Shown here: piece after piece, positions 49,348 through 58,096 of the stretch
Numbering within the stretch: position 1 is the stretch's first letter
Layout of the letters: every line of letters starts with the position of its first letter
Source of the DNA: an uncultured Collinsella sp.
GTDB taxonomy: Bacteria; Actinomycetota; Coriobacteriia; Coriobacteriales; Coriobacteriaceae
Direction: 5' to 3'
Assembly (NCBI GenBank): GCA_905208635.1
Contig: CAJLPX010000011.1
Location: 1 to 64,000 of the forward strand
DNA: 64,000 nt
Notes under the pieces: generated by a model
Told to the model about the DNA's origin: nothing
Database searches by the model: none
The model's input: the letters and a program-made list of their open reading frames with translations, nothing else
Made by a program: the position numbers and the translations under genes

Positions 49348-50739
49348 ATGCAAGCCATCCTTCCCATACTTGAGTTTATCCAATCGATTCTGACCAAGCC
49401 AGCGTGGATTATGGGTCTGTTTGCCTTTGTGGGCCTTGTTGCGCTCAAGCGCCCTGCCCACAAGGTGATGACGGGAACCCTGAAGCCCATTCTTGGTTAC
49501 ATCATGCTGTCTGCCGGCGCCGCTGTTGTTCAGGAGAACCTTGCTCCGCTGGGTACCTTCATCGAGACCGGTTTCCACATCACCGGCGTCGTGCCCAACA
49601 ACGAGGTCGTCGTTTCGATGGCTCAGAGCGTCCTCGGCGTTCAGACCATGATGATCCTGATTCTCGGCTATGTCGTGAACATTATCATTGCCCGCTTTAC
49701 CAAGTTTAAGTACATCTTCCTGACGGGCCATCACAGCATGTTTATGGCCTGCCTGCTGTCTGCCGTTCTGCAGGCATCTGGCTTCCAGGATGTTCAGCTT
49801 GTCATCGTGGGCGGCATGTTCCTGGGCCTCGTGAGCGCTATGCTTCCCGCCGTTGGTCAGCGTTTCACCGAGAAGGTTACCGATGGCGATGAAATCGCCA
49901 TGGGCCACTTCGGTTCACTCGCCTATTACATCTCCGCTGCAGTCGGTACGCTTTTTGCTAAGGACGCCGAGGAGAACAGCACCGAGAAGATCGAGGTTCC
50001 CGAGAAGTTCGCCTTCCTGCGCGACACTACCATCTCCACGGCTCTTACCATGGCCTTCTTCTACCTGGTTACCGCTTTCGCCGCTTACATCGCAGATCCT
50101 GCGGTCGTTACCAAGACCGCTGGCGGCGACAACGTGATTGTCTATGCCCTGACCTGCGCTCTGTCTTTCGCCGTTGGTGTCACCATCGTCTATAACGGCG
50201 TTCGTATGATCCTTGCCGACCTGGTCCCGGCTTTCCAGGGCATCTCCAACAAGCTGATCCCCGGTGCCATCCCCGCCGTCGACTGCGCCGTCTTCTTCCC
50301 CTATGCTCCCACCGCCGTCATCCTCGGCTTTGTCGCTTCCTTTATCGGTGGCGTGGTCGGTATGTTCATCGTGGGCGCTACCCTGGGCATCTTCATCATC
50401 CCGGGCATGGTTCCCCACTTCTTCTGCGGTGCTACCGCGGGCATCTACGGCAATGCTACCGGCGGTCGCAAGGGCGCAGCTCTTGGCGCTTTCGTCAACG
50501 GCCTGCTCATCACCTTTGCCCCGGCCCTGCTCCTGCCCGTTCTTGACGTCTTTGGCTTCAAGAACACTACGTTCGGCGACTTCGATTTCTCCGTCATTGG
50601 TATTACGCTTGGCCGCGCTGCCGAGGCCTTCGGTACCACCGGTGTCTACGCGATTCTCGCTGTCCTTCTGGTCGTTGCCTTCGTCCCCAACTTCATCCAC
50701 ACCAAGGGTGCTGTGATCAATCACGTTGAGGAAGAGTAA
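49348..50739 (+). CDS. PTS IIC component (ascorbate UlaA/SgaT type)
   Basis: 463 residues, about eleven membrane segments. 'NPTIF'-like parts are replaced by the UlaA pattern: 'PILGYIMLSAGAAVVQENLAPLG', here in pieces, 'FTKFKYIFLTGHHSMFMACL' and 'GIYGNATGGRKGAALGAFVNGLL'. The protein transports a sugar, in UlaA L-ascorbate, while IIB phosphorylates it. Two transaldolase-type genes flank it instead of the Ula decarboxylase/epimerase genes, so the substrate may be another sugar or sugar acid. Start at 49348 follows GAAAGGAAG. Confidence 0.9.
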   Translation: MQAILPILEFIQSILTKPAWIMGLFAFVGLVALKRPAHKVMTGTLKPILGYIMLSAGAAVVQENLAPLGTFIETGFHITGVVPNNEVVVSMAQSVLGVQTMMILILGYVVNIIIARFTKFKYIFLTGHHSMFMACLLSAVLQASGFQDVQLVIVGGMFLGLVSAMLPAVGQRFTEKVTDGDEIAMGHFGSLAYYISAAVGTLFAKDAEENSTEKIEVPEKFAFLRDTTISTALTMAFFYLVTAFAAYIADPAVVTKTAGGDNVIVYALTCALSFAVGVTIVYNGVRMILADLVPAFQGISNKLIPGAIPAVDCAVFFPYAPTAVILGFVASFIGGVVGMFIVGATLGIFIIPGMVPHFFCGATAGIYGNATGGRKGAALGAFVNGLLITFAPALLLPVLDVFGFKNTTFGDFDFSVIGITLGRAAEAFGTTGVYAILAVLLVVAFVPNFIHTKGAVINHVEEE

Positions 50740-50798
50740 TCCAGGCATACGTTAAGCCCTAATCGGGCGGAGCTCCGATAACCGGCTCCTACACGGAA

Positions 50799-50833
50799 GC
50801 GGTGACGTCTCAATCGAGGCGTCACCGCTTTTT
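50799..50833 (+). terminator. Rho-independent terminator of the PTS operon
   Basis: GCGGTGACG and CGTCACCGC with a 12-base loop, then TTTTT. Confidence 0.88.
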
Positions 50834-51063
50834 GCTTTGGAGCGATTGTGAATATGAGCCGGCGAGGCGCTGCTTCTGTTCCGTGAACGGAATCAAACGC
50901 AATGATCGGCAAAAACGTTTTGCCGCTGGGGCGTCGATATAAAAATGGTAAATCTGCAAAACCGTTCGCCGAGAAGATAAAAAACCGCAGTTCACGCCTT
51001 GATAAACGTAGATAAAGTGTTTAGCAGTTTATCGGCCGTATGCTAACGAAAGGAATCAGGCAG

Positions 51064-51768
51064 ATGGCAATCAAGGTGTTCGCTGACGGTGCAAACCTCG
51101 AGGGCATGCTCGACATGTACGAGAGCGGCAACGTTCAGGGTTTCACGACCAACCCGTCCCTTATGAAGAAGGGCGGCGTGACGGATTACCGCGCGTTTGC
51201 CAAGGAGGTTCTGGCCCACATCACCGACGTTTCCGTCTCGTTTGAGGTCTTTGCCGACGACGTCGAGACCATGGAGGTCGAGGCCCGCGAGATTGCTACC
51301 TGGGCCGAGAACGTCTACGTCAAGATTCCGTGCGTGACCACCAAGGGCGAGTCCACCGCCGAGCTGGTCCGCAAGCTTTCGGCCGACGGCATCAAGGTCA
51401 ACGTCACCACCATCTTTACGCCTACGCAGGTCGACGAGATGGTCGAGGCCGTTGACGCCGAGACGCCGTCCATCATCTCGCTCTTTGCCGGTCGCATCGC
51501 CGACACCGGCGTCGATCCCATTCCGTTTGTGACGGAGTCGATCAAGACGGCCGCCGCCAAGCCCAACTGCGAGGTCCTGTGGGCATCCACGCGCGAGCTC
51601 ATCAACATTTACCAGGCGCAGGCCTGCGGTTGCCAGATCATCACGGTGCCCAACAGCATCCTGGCCAAGCGCAAGAACATCGGTCGCGACCCGTACGAGG
51701 TCTCGCTCGACACCGTGCGCGGCTTTGCCAAGGATATCGCCGCTTTGGGCTTCCATATTCTGCCGTAA
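51064..51768 (+). CDS. FSA-type transaldolase/fructose-6-phosphate aldolase, paralogue 2
   Basis: 234 residues, closely similar over its length to the protein at 47759 and with the same active-site blocks ('FTTNPSLMKKGG', 'NVYVKIPCV', 'VNVTTIFTPTQVDEM'). Stands behind its own terminator-separated promoter region, so it may be expressed apart from the PTS. Codon bias is stronger than in paralogue 1. The ATG at 51064 has AAAGGAATCAGG upstream; an ATG at 51040 would add eight residues. Both probably have an aldolase or transaldolase activity; the division of labour is unknown. Confidence 0.92.
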   Translation: MAIKVFADGANLEGMLDMYESGNVQGFTTNPSLMKKGGVTDYRAFAKEVLAHITDVSVSFEVFADDVETMEVEAREIATWAENVYVKIPCVTTKGESTAELVRKLSADGIKVNVTTIFTPTQVDEMVEAVDAETPSIISLFAGRIADTGVDPIPFVTESIKTAAAKPNCEVLWASTRELINIYQAQACGCQIITVPNSILAKRKNIGRDPYEVSLDTVRGFAKDIAALGFHILP

Positions 51769-51798
51769 CGCGAACACTGACTACGCCGCGGGCTGCTC

Positions 51799-51870
51799 GC
51801 CCCGGCCTTTCCTTTCCCTATCGCTCACGCGCTTCGCGAGGGTCGCGCTAGACAAAGGAAAGGCCGGGGC
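51799..51870. repeat. Inverted repeat after transaldolase 2
   Basis: Arms GCCCCGGCCTTTCCTTT (51799-51815) and AAAGGAAAGGCCGGGGC (51854-51870), perfect over 17 bases. The 38-base loop contains a small GCGCTTCGCG stem. Likely the end of the transaldolase transcript. Confidence 0.8.
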
Positions 51871-51902
51871 TGCCGACACGAGCTTGCCAGTAGGTTGGTG
51901 AT

Positions 51903-51922
51903 AGGCTTCCATATCCTGCCGT
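51903..51922 (+). other. Remnant resembling the 3' end of a transaldolase gene
   Basis: AGGCTTCCATATCCTGCCGT repeats, with two changes, the last codons of the gene ending at 51768 (GGGCTTCCATATTCTGCCGT). The stop codon is not kept. It suggests a partial duplication or loss of a further paralogue. Confidence 0.5.
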
Positions 51923-51927
51923 GGACA

Positions 51928-52137
51928 AAGGTACCCCCGCCCGCGCCGTGCAAAATTGAGAGTATTCAGCAAGGTAAAGGCTTTTACCAGCTGGTTGAAG
52001 CACGGAACAACCCCCGTTTTGGCTCTGATGACGCTAAAACGGGGGCTGTTTTTGACGTTATTGTCTCTGAGGGGCGTTCGGAGCGGCGGAAATTGCAGAA
52101 TACTCGCGATTTTGCACGTTGCTACAGGGGGTACCTT
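51928..52137. mobile_element. MITE-like element B, copy 2 (210 bp)
   Basis: Terminal inverted repeats AAGGTACCCCC and GGGGGTACCTT, then sub-terminal GTGCAAAATTGAGAGTATTC and GAATACTCGCGATTTTGCAC. The centre holds CCCCCGTTTT and AAAACGGGGG. No reading frame. A degenerate relative is at 13021-13260. It ends 12 bases from the stop of the tex gene and may serve as its transcription end. Confidence 0.7.
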
Positions 52138-52148
52138 GCTTTGACGGT

Positions 52149-54296
52149 TTACTTCCCCTGCACCATGGTGAGGGAGATTTTCTTGCGGTCCCGATCGACC
52201 TTTTCGACCCACACCTTTACCGTGTCACCGACGCGCACCACGTCGCTCGGGTGCTTGACAAAGCGGTTGGCCAGCTTGGAGATGTGCACGAGGCCGTCCT
52301 GGTGCACGCCCACGTCGACAAAGGCGCCAAAGTCGACGACGTTGCGCACTGTGCCCTTGAGTTCCATGCCGGGTTCCAGGTCATCGATGGAAAGCGCCGA
52401 GCGGCTAAAGACCACCTCGGGCGCGTCGTCGCGCGGGTCGCGGCCGGGCTTCTTGAGCTCGTTGACAATGTCGATGAGCGTGAGGGTGCCGCAGTCCAGG
52501 TCGCTTGCCAGCGCCGAGATACTGCCCAGACGGCGCTCGATGTCGGGCACGCCGCCGCGGCTGAGCTCGCTTGCCGCAACGCCGGCACGCTCCAGGACGG
52601 CCGTGGCCACCTCGTAGCTTTCGGGGTGGACGCTTGTCGCGTCGAGCGGGTTCTTGCCGCCGCTGATGCGCAGGAAGCCCGCGGCGTTGAGATATGCCTT
52701 GGGTCCCAGCTTGGGGACCTTCTTGAGCTGGCGGCGATCGGTAAAGGCGCCGTTTTCCTCGCGGAAAGCCACGATGTTTTTGGCCACGCTCGGCGTGATG
52801 CCCGATACGTATCCCAGCAGGCTCGCGCTCGCGGTGTTCACGTCGACGCCCACGCGGTTAACGACGTCCTCCACCACGTGGCCCAGGGTGCGCGAGAGTT
52901 CGGCCTGGTCAAGGTCGTGCTGGTATTGACCCACGCCGATGGACTGGGGCGGAATCTTGACGAGCTCTGCCAGCGGGTCTTGCAGGCGGCGGCCCAGGCT
53001 CATGGCGCCACGTACGGTGACGTCCAGGTCGGGATATTCCTGGCTGGCGAGCTCGGAGGCGGAGTACACCGATGCGCCGGCCTCGTTGACGATGGTGTAG
53101 CGAAGGCTGGGCGCCTGCTCGGCAATGAACTCCGAGACGACTTCCTCGGTCTCGCGGCTGGCGGTGCCGTTGCCGATGACGATGGTGTTGACGCCGTCCT
53201 TCTTGACGAGGCGGGCGAGCTCGCGCTTGGTGCCGGCGACGTCGTGGCGCGGCTTGGTGGGGTAGACCACGCCGTGGTCGAGCAGCTTGCCGGTCTCGTC
53301 CATGACGGCGACCTTGCAGCCAGTGCGGTAGCCCGGATCGAGCGCGAGCACGCGGGCGCCGCGCACGGGGCGTGCCGAGAGCAGGCCCTCAAGATTCTTG
53401 GCAAAGACGTTGATGGCCTCGGTCTGCGCGCGGACGGTGAGCTTGGCGCGGGCCTCGCGCTCCAGCGAGGGGGCCATGAGGCGCTTGTAACCATCGGCGA
53501 TGGCGGCATCGAAGATGGGAGCAAACACGCCCTGGCGTCGGGGCCAACGGCTGCCGAGGCGCGCCGTGGCGGCAGCGCCGTCGACGTTCACGCGCACGCG
53601 GAGCTTACCCTCGCGCTCACCGCGGTCGATAGCCAGCACGCGGTGGTTAGGGATGCGGCGCAGCGGCTCATCATAGCTGTAGTACGGCTCGTAGGGGGTC
53701 TTCTCGGCGGGGTCGGTGGCCTCGACGACGATGTCGGCGGTGTTTTGCGTAAAGGCGCGCAGGTCGGCGACGTTCTCGGGGTCCTCGGCCACCGTCTCGG
53801 CCACGATGTCGGCGGCGCCAGCGAGCGCCTTTTCGGGCGTGTCGAAACCGGCCTCCTCGTTGACGTATGCCGCGGCGGCGTCGAGCGCGCTGCCCTTGGC
53901 CGAGGCCTGCATGATGATCATGTTGGCAAGCGGCTCCAGACCTGCCTCGCGGGCCTTCTGCGCGCGGGTCATGCGCTTTTTGCGGTAGGGCTTATAGAGG
54001 TCCTCGACGCGCTGGAGCTGCGTGGCCTCGCGAATCTGCTGCTCGAGCTCGGGCGCGAGCTTGCCCTGCGCGTCGATGAGCAGGATGACGTCCTCTTTGC
54101 GCTGCTCAAGATTGCGCAGGTAGGACAGGCGCTCGTCGAGCGCACGCAGGGCGACGTCATCCATGCCGCCGGTGGCCTCTTTACGGTAGCGCGAGATAAA
54201 GGGGATAGTATTGCCCTCGTCGATGAGCTTGACGGCCGCCTCGACGTTGGCGGCCTTAAGGTTGAGCTCGTGGGCGAGCTGCGCGATAAGATCCAT
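52149..54296 (-). CDS. tex: Tex family RNA-binding transcriptional accessory protein
   Basis: 715 residues. N-terminal helical Tex domain ('ANVEAAVKLIDEGNTIPFISRYRKEATGG', in pieces), YqgF/RNase H-like domain ('RVLALDPGYRTGCKVAVMDE'), helix-hairpin-helix region ('PSVAKNIVAFREENGAFTDR') and C-terminal S1 domain ('GTVRNVVDFGAFVDVGVHQD'). The protein binds nucleic acid and is implicated in transcription and stress responses. The start at 54296 follows AAGGAG; the frame beyond is not conserved. Confidence 0.95.
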   Translation of the reverse strand: MDLIAQLAHELNLKAANVEAAVKLIDEGNTIPFISRYRKEATGGMDDVALRALDERLSYLRNLEQRKEDVILLIDAQGKLAPELEQQIREATQLQRVEDLYKPYRKKRMTRAQKAREAGLEPLANMIIMQASAKGSALDAAAAYVNEEAGFDTPEKALAGAADIVAETVAEDPENVADLRAFTQNTADIVVEATDPAEKTPYEPYYSYDEPLRRIPNHRVLAIDRGEREGKLRVRVNVDGAAATARLGSRWPRRQGVFAPIFDAAIADGYKRLMAPSLEREARAKLTVRAQTEAINVFAKNLEGLLSARPVRGARVLALDPGYRTGCKVAVMDETGKLLDHGVVYPTKPRHDVAGTKRELARLVKKDGVNTIVIGNGTASRETEEVVSEFIAEQAPSLRYTIVNEAGASVYSASELASQEYPDLDVTVRGAMSLGRRLQDPLAELVKIPPQSIGVGQYQHDLDQAELSRTLGHVVEDVVNRVGVDVNTASASLLGYVSGITPSVAKNIVAFREENGAFTDRRQLKKVPKLGPKAYLNAAGFLRISGGKNPLDATSVHPESYEVATAVLERAGVAASELSRGGVPDIERRLGSISALASDLDCGTLTLIDIVNELKKPGRDPRDDAPEVVFSRSALSIDDLEPGMELKGTVRNVVDFGAFVDVGVHQDGLVHISKLANRFVKHPSDVVRVGDTVKVWVEKVDRDRKKISLTMVQGK

Positions 54297-54379
54297 GGAA
54301 CTCCTTGCGTTTATGGTGCATTTGCAGCACAGAGCTACCAAGGATACCACCCGTCCCAAAAGACTGTTTTGGGGCCGCG

Positions 54380-54537
54380 CCACAAAAACGGCCTATCTAC
54401 TACGTTTTACCCGTAGGGGCTGACCATGCCTGGGTTTTCCGAAGATCGGCAACCCGTTTACCTGCGGTTTTTATTTCGCGAAATTCGGTATGGTTGAGGG
54501 TGATCGGTTAAACGTAGTAGATAGGCCCATTTCGTGG
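54380..54537 (-). mobile_element. MITE-like element A, copy 2 (158 bp, inverse orientation)
   Basis: Reverse complement aligns end to end with 16758-16915: outer CCACGAAATGGGCCTATCTA and CCACAAAAACGGCCTATCTA inverted ends, and homologous centre (for example TTGCCGATCTTCGG against TTGCCGATTTTCGA). It lies upstream of tex, between tex and the Gfo/Idh gene end, a convergent-free spacer. Confidence 0.75.
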
Positions 54538-54600
54538 CGAACGAACCAAACTGAGGCGCAAAAAGGCCCCCCGCCTCAGAAAAATCGTCAGCGAAGTAGC

Positions 54601-54635
54601 AAAAAGCCCCGCGGGCAGGAGGCTGCTCGCGGGGC
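54601..54635 (-). terminator. Terminator of the SDR-MFS-Gfo/Idh operon
   Basis: On the minus strand GCCCCGCGAGCAG, CCTC, CTGCCCGCGGGGC, then TTTTTGC. Confidence 0.85.
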
Positions 54636-54708
54636 AAAGAAGAGGGGGCTTGTTGGCGGCGGGCCAAGGCGCTCGGCGGTGAGTTTGCCGCGGCCCGCTC
54701 TTAAGACA

Positions 54709-55749
54709 TTACAGCTCGACGAGCTGGCCGGTCTCGGCGGCCTCCTTGATGGCGTTGAGAAGCGTGAGCGTCTTGACGTTATCGGCGGGGGTCACGACGG
54801 GCTCAACTTCGCGGCGGACGACCTTCACAAAGTGCTTGAGCTGCATCTTGTGCGGCAGCGCCGGGTCGACGGCCGGAATCTCCATCTGCAGCGGCTTGTG
54901 CCAGTTGGAGGCGCCGTCGTAGGAGAACTGATGCAGGCGGGGCAGCGAAAGGGCACCCAAGGTTCCGCCGATAAAGTAGGCGTCGGCGTCGAAGGGGCGG
55001 TACTGCGGATCCTCGCGAGCGGTTGCCTCCCAGTTCCAGGGGCTGGCGGTGGCGTCGGAGATGGTCATGCTCGCAAGCGCGCCATCGGCAAAACGGACGT
55101 TGACCACGGCGGAGTCCTCGGTCTCAAAACCGCGGGCGGCGCTGGACTGCATGCCCTGGACGGCGACGGGCTCGCCCAGCAGGTAGCGGAGCAGGTCCAC
55201 GTCGTGAACCAGGTTGACCAAGATCGGTCCGGCACCCTTCTTGCGGCGCCACTCGACATCGAAGTACTCGTCATTCTTATAGATCATGTAGTGGAAGCTC
55301 GACACGGTGAGCTTGCCCAGCTCGCCGGACTCGATGATCTCCTTGGCCTTGTTGACGAAGGGGTTGTGGCGACGGTGCTGACCCACGAGCACGGGCACGC
55401 CGGCGGTCTCGGCCTCGGCGGCGAAAGCCTGGGCATCCTCGAGGTCGTTGGAGATCGGCTTTTCGACCAGCGGCACGATGTTGCGCTTGATGGCCTCGCG
55501 GGCAACGCCCAGGTGCAGGTCGTTGGGGGTGGCGATGATGACGGCCTCAGGCTTGACCTCGTCCATCATCTGGGCGGGATCGGTAAAGAACGGCACGCCG
55601 GCAGCCTCGGCCGTGGCGCGGGCGCCCTCAAAGGCGTCGGCGATGGCGACGAGCTCGGCCTCGGGCTCCTCGGTGACAAAGCGGATGTGGTTGCGGCCCA
55701 TGGCGCCGGCGCCGATGACGGCAATGCGGACGGGGTTGAGCTCAGACAT
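54709..55749 (-). CDS. Gfo/Idh/MocA family NAD(P)-dependent oxidoreductase
   Basis: 346 residues. N-terminal Rossmann fold 'RIAVIGAGAMGRNHIRFV', then 'IIATPNDLHLGVAREAIKRN' and 'PLVEKPISNDLEDAQAFA' with the conserved EKP motif. The C-terminal domain has 'GAGPILVNLVHDVDLLRYLLG', the usual metal-free active-site His in 'HDVD'. Oxidises or reduces a sugar or cyclitol with NAD(P). Third gene of an operon with an OFA carrier and an SDR, consistent with a dedicated catabolic pathway for one polyol or sugar acid. Start at 55749 follows AAGGAGT. Confidence 0.92.
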   Translation of the reverse strand: MSELNPVRIAVIGAGAMGRNHIRFVTEEPEAELVAIADAFEGARATAEAAGVPFFTDPAQMMDEVKPEAVIIATPNDLHLGVAREAIKRNIVPLVEKPISNDLEDAQAFAAEAETAGVPVLVGQHRRHNPFVNKAKEIIESGELGKLTVSSFHYMIYKNDEYFDVEWRRKKGAGPILVNLVHDVDLLRYLLGEPVAVQGMQSSAARGFETEDSAVVNVRFADGALASMTISDATASPWNWEATAREDPQYRPFDADAYFIGGTLGALSLPRLHQFSYDGASNWHKPLQMEIPAVDPALPHKMQLKHFVKVVRREVEPVVTPADNVKTLTLLNAIKEAAETGQLVEL

Positions 55750-55778
55750 TTCGACTCCTTAATACTGGTGACCGGTGG

Positions 55779-55810
55779 AATGCGACAAAGGGTCTGTCCC
55801 TTTGTCGCAT
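55779..55810 (-). repeat. Gene-end hairpin, CAAAGGGACAG family (copy 5)
   Basis: On the minus strand ATGCGACAAAGGG, ACAGA, CCCTTTGTCGCAT. Perfect 13-base arms. It lies in the 69-bp spacer between the MFS and Gfo/Idh genes inside the operon, so it would act on readthrough or mRNA stability there. Confidence 0.78.
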
Positions 55811-55818
55811 CGGTAAAA

Positions 55819-57075
55819 CTAGGCGGACTTCTTCTTGCTGTCGGAGACCATCATGTAGACGGTGAGCACGACGGCGATGGCGGCGATCACAATGGCGCCG
55901 TAGAAGGACTGCTGGTAGGCGGCGCTGCCGGCCTCGGCGTGATACAGCACGGCGGTGATGGGCTGGCTGATCCAGGTAGAAGCGGCGTAGCCCAAGAACA
56001 TGATGCCGTAGTTGACGCCGATGTTGCTGGTGCCAAAGGCGCCACCGGTGAGCGGCGGGTAGATGACGAGCAGGGCGCCAAAGCTAAAGCCGAGCAGGGC
56101 GAGCGCCACAAAGAACATGCTCTGCGTAAAGCTCATCGACATGATGACGAGGGCGACGATGGTGACGACAAGGCTGATGAGCAGCGACTTATAGGCGCCG
56201 AGCTTGTCGATGATCTGACCAAAGGACAGGCGGCCAACCAGGTTGGCGCAGGTGTTGACGGAGACCACCACGCCGCCGAGGGCGACGGCCGCGGCGCTCG
56301 TGGGGTCGGCGAAGAGCTGGACGGCGGCGATGGAGGCAACCTTGCCCACGAGCAGGGTGCCCGCGGTGGCGGCAAAGGCGAAGGTGACGATGAGGACCCA
56401 GAAGCGCGGGGTCTTGACCATCTCGCCCGGGGTGAGGTCGCCGAAGGTGCCGGCATGTGCGCCGCCCTTGGGGGCCTCGAAGCCCTCGGGCAGCCAGCCG
56501 GCCTCGGGGGCCTTCAGGAACAGGGCGGAGGCGGCGATCGTCACAAAGAAGATGACGCCGAGTGCCTTGAGGGCGCCAAAGATGCCCAGGCTCGGGATGA
56601 GCAGTGAGGCGAGCACCGGGGACAGCACGGCGGGGCCGGCGGTCGAAGCGGCGAGCGTAATGCCGGAGGCGAGGCCCTTCTTGTCGATGAACCACTTTTG
56701 GCCCGTGGTGAGCGCGGGGTTGTAGCCCAGGCCGTTGCCGATGGCGGCGACGAGCGAGAACCACAGGTAGAACTGCCACGGCTCGGTGACGGTGCCAGAC
56801 ATGAACCAGCCCAGGCCGTAGCACACGGCGGCGGCGATCACGACGTTGCGGGGGCCGATCTTATCGGAGATGCGGCCGGCGAAGATGCCCGTCACGGCCA
56901 TGATGGTCTGAAAGACCGGGAAAGCCCAGGTAAGGGCGCTGGACCACTCGGGGTAGACGGCGAGCAGGTTCTTGCTCACGACGGAATACAGCGCGATGGA
57001 GCTGATAAAGAACATGGTGACGCACGCGGCGGAAAGCACGACGGCGCGACCCTTGTTGGAGTTGGTGGAAGCCAT
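55819..57075 (-). CDS. MFS transporter, OFA (oxalate/formate antiporter-like) family
   Basis: 418 residues with twelve membrane segments. The pattern 'GIFAGRISDKIGPRNVVI', 'GNGLGYNPALTTGQKWFIDKKG', 'ASGITLAASTAGPAVLSPVLA', 'LIVTFAFAATAGTLL' and 'GRLSFGQIIDKLGAYKSLL' fits the OFA family. Most members carry small carboxylates. Second gene of the SDR/Gfo operon; the substrate is presumably what the two dehydrogenases oxidise. The basic 'SDSKKKSA' tail is normal. Confidence 0.9.
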   Translation of the reverse strand: MASTNSNKGRAVVLSAACVTMFFISSIALYSVVSKNLLAVYPEWSSALTWAFPVFQTIMAVTGIFAGRISDKIGPRNVVIAAAVCYGLGWFMSGTVTEPWQFYLWFSLVAAIGNGLGYNPALTTGQKWFIDKKGLASGITLAASTAGPAVLSPVLASLLIPSLGIFGALKALGVIFFVTIAASALFLKAPEAGWLPEGFEAPKGGAHAGTFGDLTPGEMVKTPRFWVLIVTFAFAATAGTLLVGKVASIAAVQLFADPTSAAAVALGGVVVSVNTCANLVGRLSFGQIIDKLGAYKSLLISLVVTIVALVIMSMSFTQSMFFVALALLGFSFGALLVIYPPLTGGAFGTSNIGVNYGIMFLGYAASTWISQPITAVLYHAEAGSAAYQQSFYGAIVIAAIAVVLTVYMMVSDSKKKSA

Positions 57076-57141
57076 TGGACTCTTTCTGATCGATGCGGGG
57101 GAGGGGCGGACACGTCCGCGGGGCCTCCCTGTCAGGCTGGT

Positions 57142-58023
57142 TTACTGGTCGGTCGGCTTTGCGACGCCGGACTCGTCAGACCAAAGCTCGACACCCTTGT
57201 TCTTAAGGTAGTTGTCGGCAAAGGCTCGGCGGCCGCCGGGCTTGGCGGTGAGGTCGCCCATCATGTTGGAGAAGCCGCCATCGACCTTGATGGCCTCGCC
57301 GGTGGTAAAGTCCGAGCGCTTGGACGCCAGGAACATGACGGCGTTGGCGATATCGCTGACCTCGCCGATACGGCGCGTGGCGATGAGACGGCTGCGGCTC
57401 TTTTCGACCTCGGGGTCGGCGTAAAAGCTCACCGACATGGGGGTCTTGACAAAGCAGGGCTCGACGCAGTTGGAGCGGACGCCGTAGGGACCCCACTCGG
57501 CAGCTAGCATCTTGGACATCATGTTGACGCCCGCCTTGGTGGAGCTGTACACGCCCGAGAACGTCTCGGGGGAGTGGCTGGCGACGGTCGAGATGTGCAC
57601 CAGGCGGCCCTGGCCGGCCTTGATCATCTCGCGACCAAAGCGCTGCGAGGTGATGAAGTAGCCGGTGAGGTTGACGTTGAGCACCTGCTCCCAGTCGCTC
57701 AGCGGCAGGTCCTCCATGGCGGCGAAGCGCAGGATGCCGGCGGTGTTGACGAGGACGTCGACGCGGCCGAAGTCGGCGATGGTGGCGTCGACGGCAGCCT
57801 GAACCTCGGCCTCGTCGGTGGCGTTCATCTTGTAGCCCTCGGCGTGGATGCCAAACTCGGTGGCGAGGTCGGCGGCTGCGGCCTTGACCTTCTCCTCGTC
57901 CAGGTCGAGCAGGACGACATTGGCGCCGTTGCGGGCGAACTCGCGGCAAATCTCGACGCCCATACCGCCGAGCGCGCCAGTCACGGCGCAGACATCGCCC
58001 TCGAGCTTAAGCCAATTGCTCAT
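57142..58023 (-). CDS. Short-chain dehydrogenase/reductase (SDR)
   Basis: 293 residues. Cofactor motif 'VTGALGGMGVEICREFA' (TGxxxGxG), acidic 'LLDLDEEKV' after strand 2, which favours NAD over NADP, 'VNTAGILRF' (NxAG), catalytic Ser in 'HISTVASHSPETFS', and 'YSSTKAG' (YxxxK). A C-terminal extension of about 35 residues ('GGRRAFADNYLKNKGVEL') is longer than in most classical SDRs. First gene of the operon, divergent from the LysR gene. Substrate unknown; gluconate- or steroid-type activities occur in this family and cannot be told apart here. Confidence 0.9.
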   Translation of the reverse strand: MSNWLKLEGDVCAVTGALGGMGVEICREFARNGANVVLLDLDEEKVKAAAADLATEFGIHAEGYKMNATDEAEVQAAVDATIADFGRVDVLVNTAGILRFAAMEDLPLSDWEQVLNVNLTGYFITSQRFGREMIKAGQGRLVHISTVASHSPETFSGVYSSTKAGVNMMSKMLAAEWGPYGVRSNCVEPCFVKTPMSVSFYADPEVEKSRSRLIATRRIGEVSDIANAVMFLASKRSDFTTGEAIKVDGGFSNMMGDLTAKPGGRRAFADNYLKNKGVELWSDESGVAKPTDQ

Positions 58024-58096
58024 AGGAACTTCCCTTCTTGTGCCTCCCGGTGGGCCGTTCCCATTAATCGACCCACGTGGTTTTCGCAGGTTATCG

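Noticed and set aside
57142..58023. Bile-acid hydroxysteroid dehydrogenase
   Set aside because: SDR motifs alone cannot define the substrate; OFA carrier and Gfo/Idh neighbours point as well to sugar or acid catabolism.
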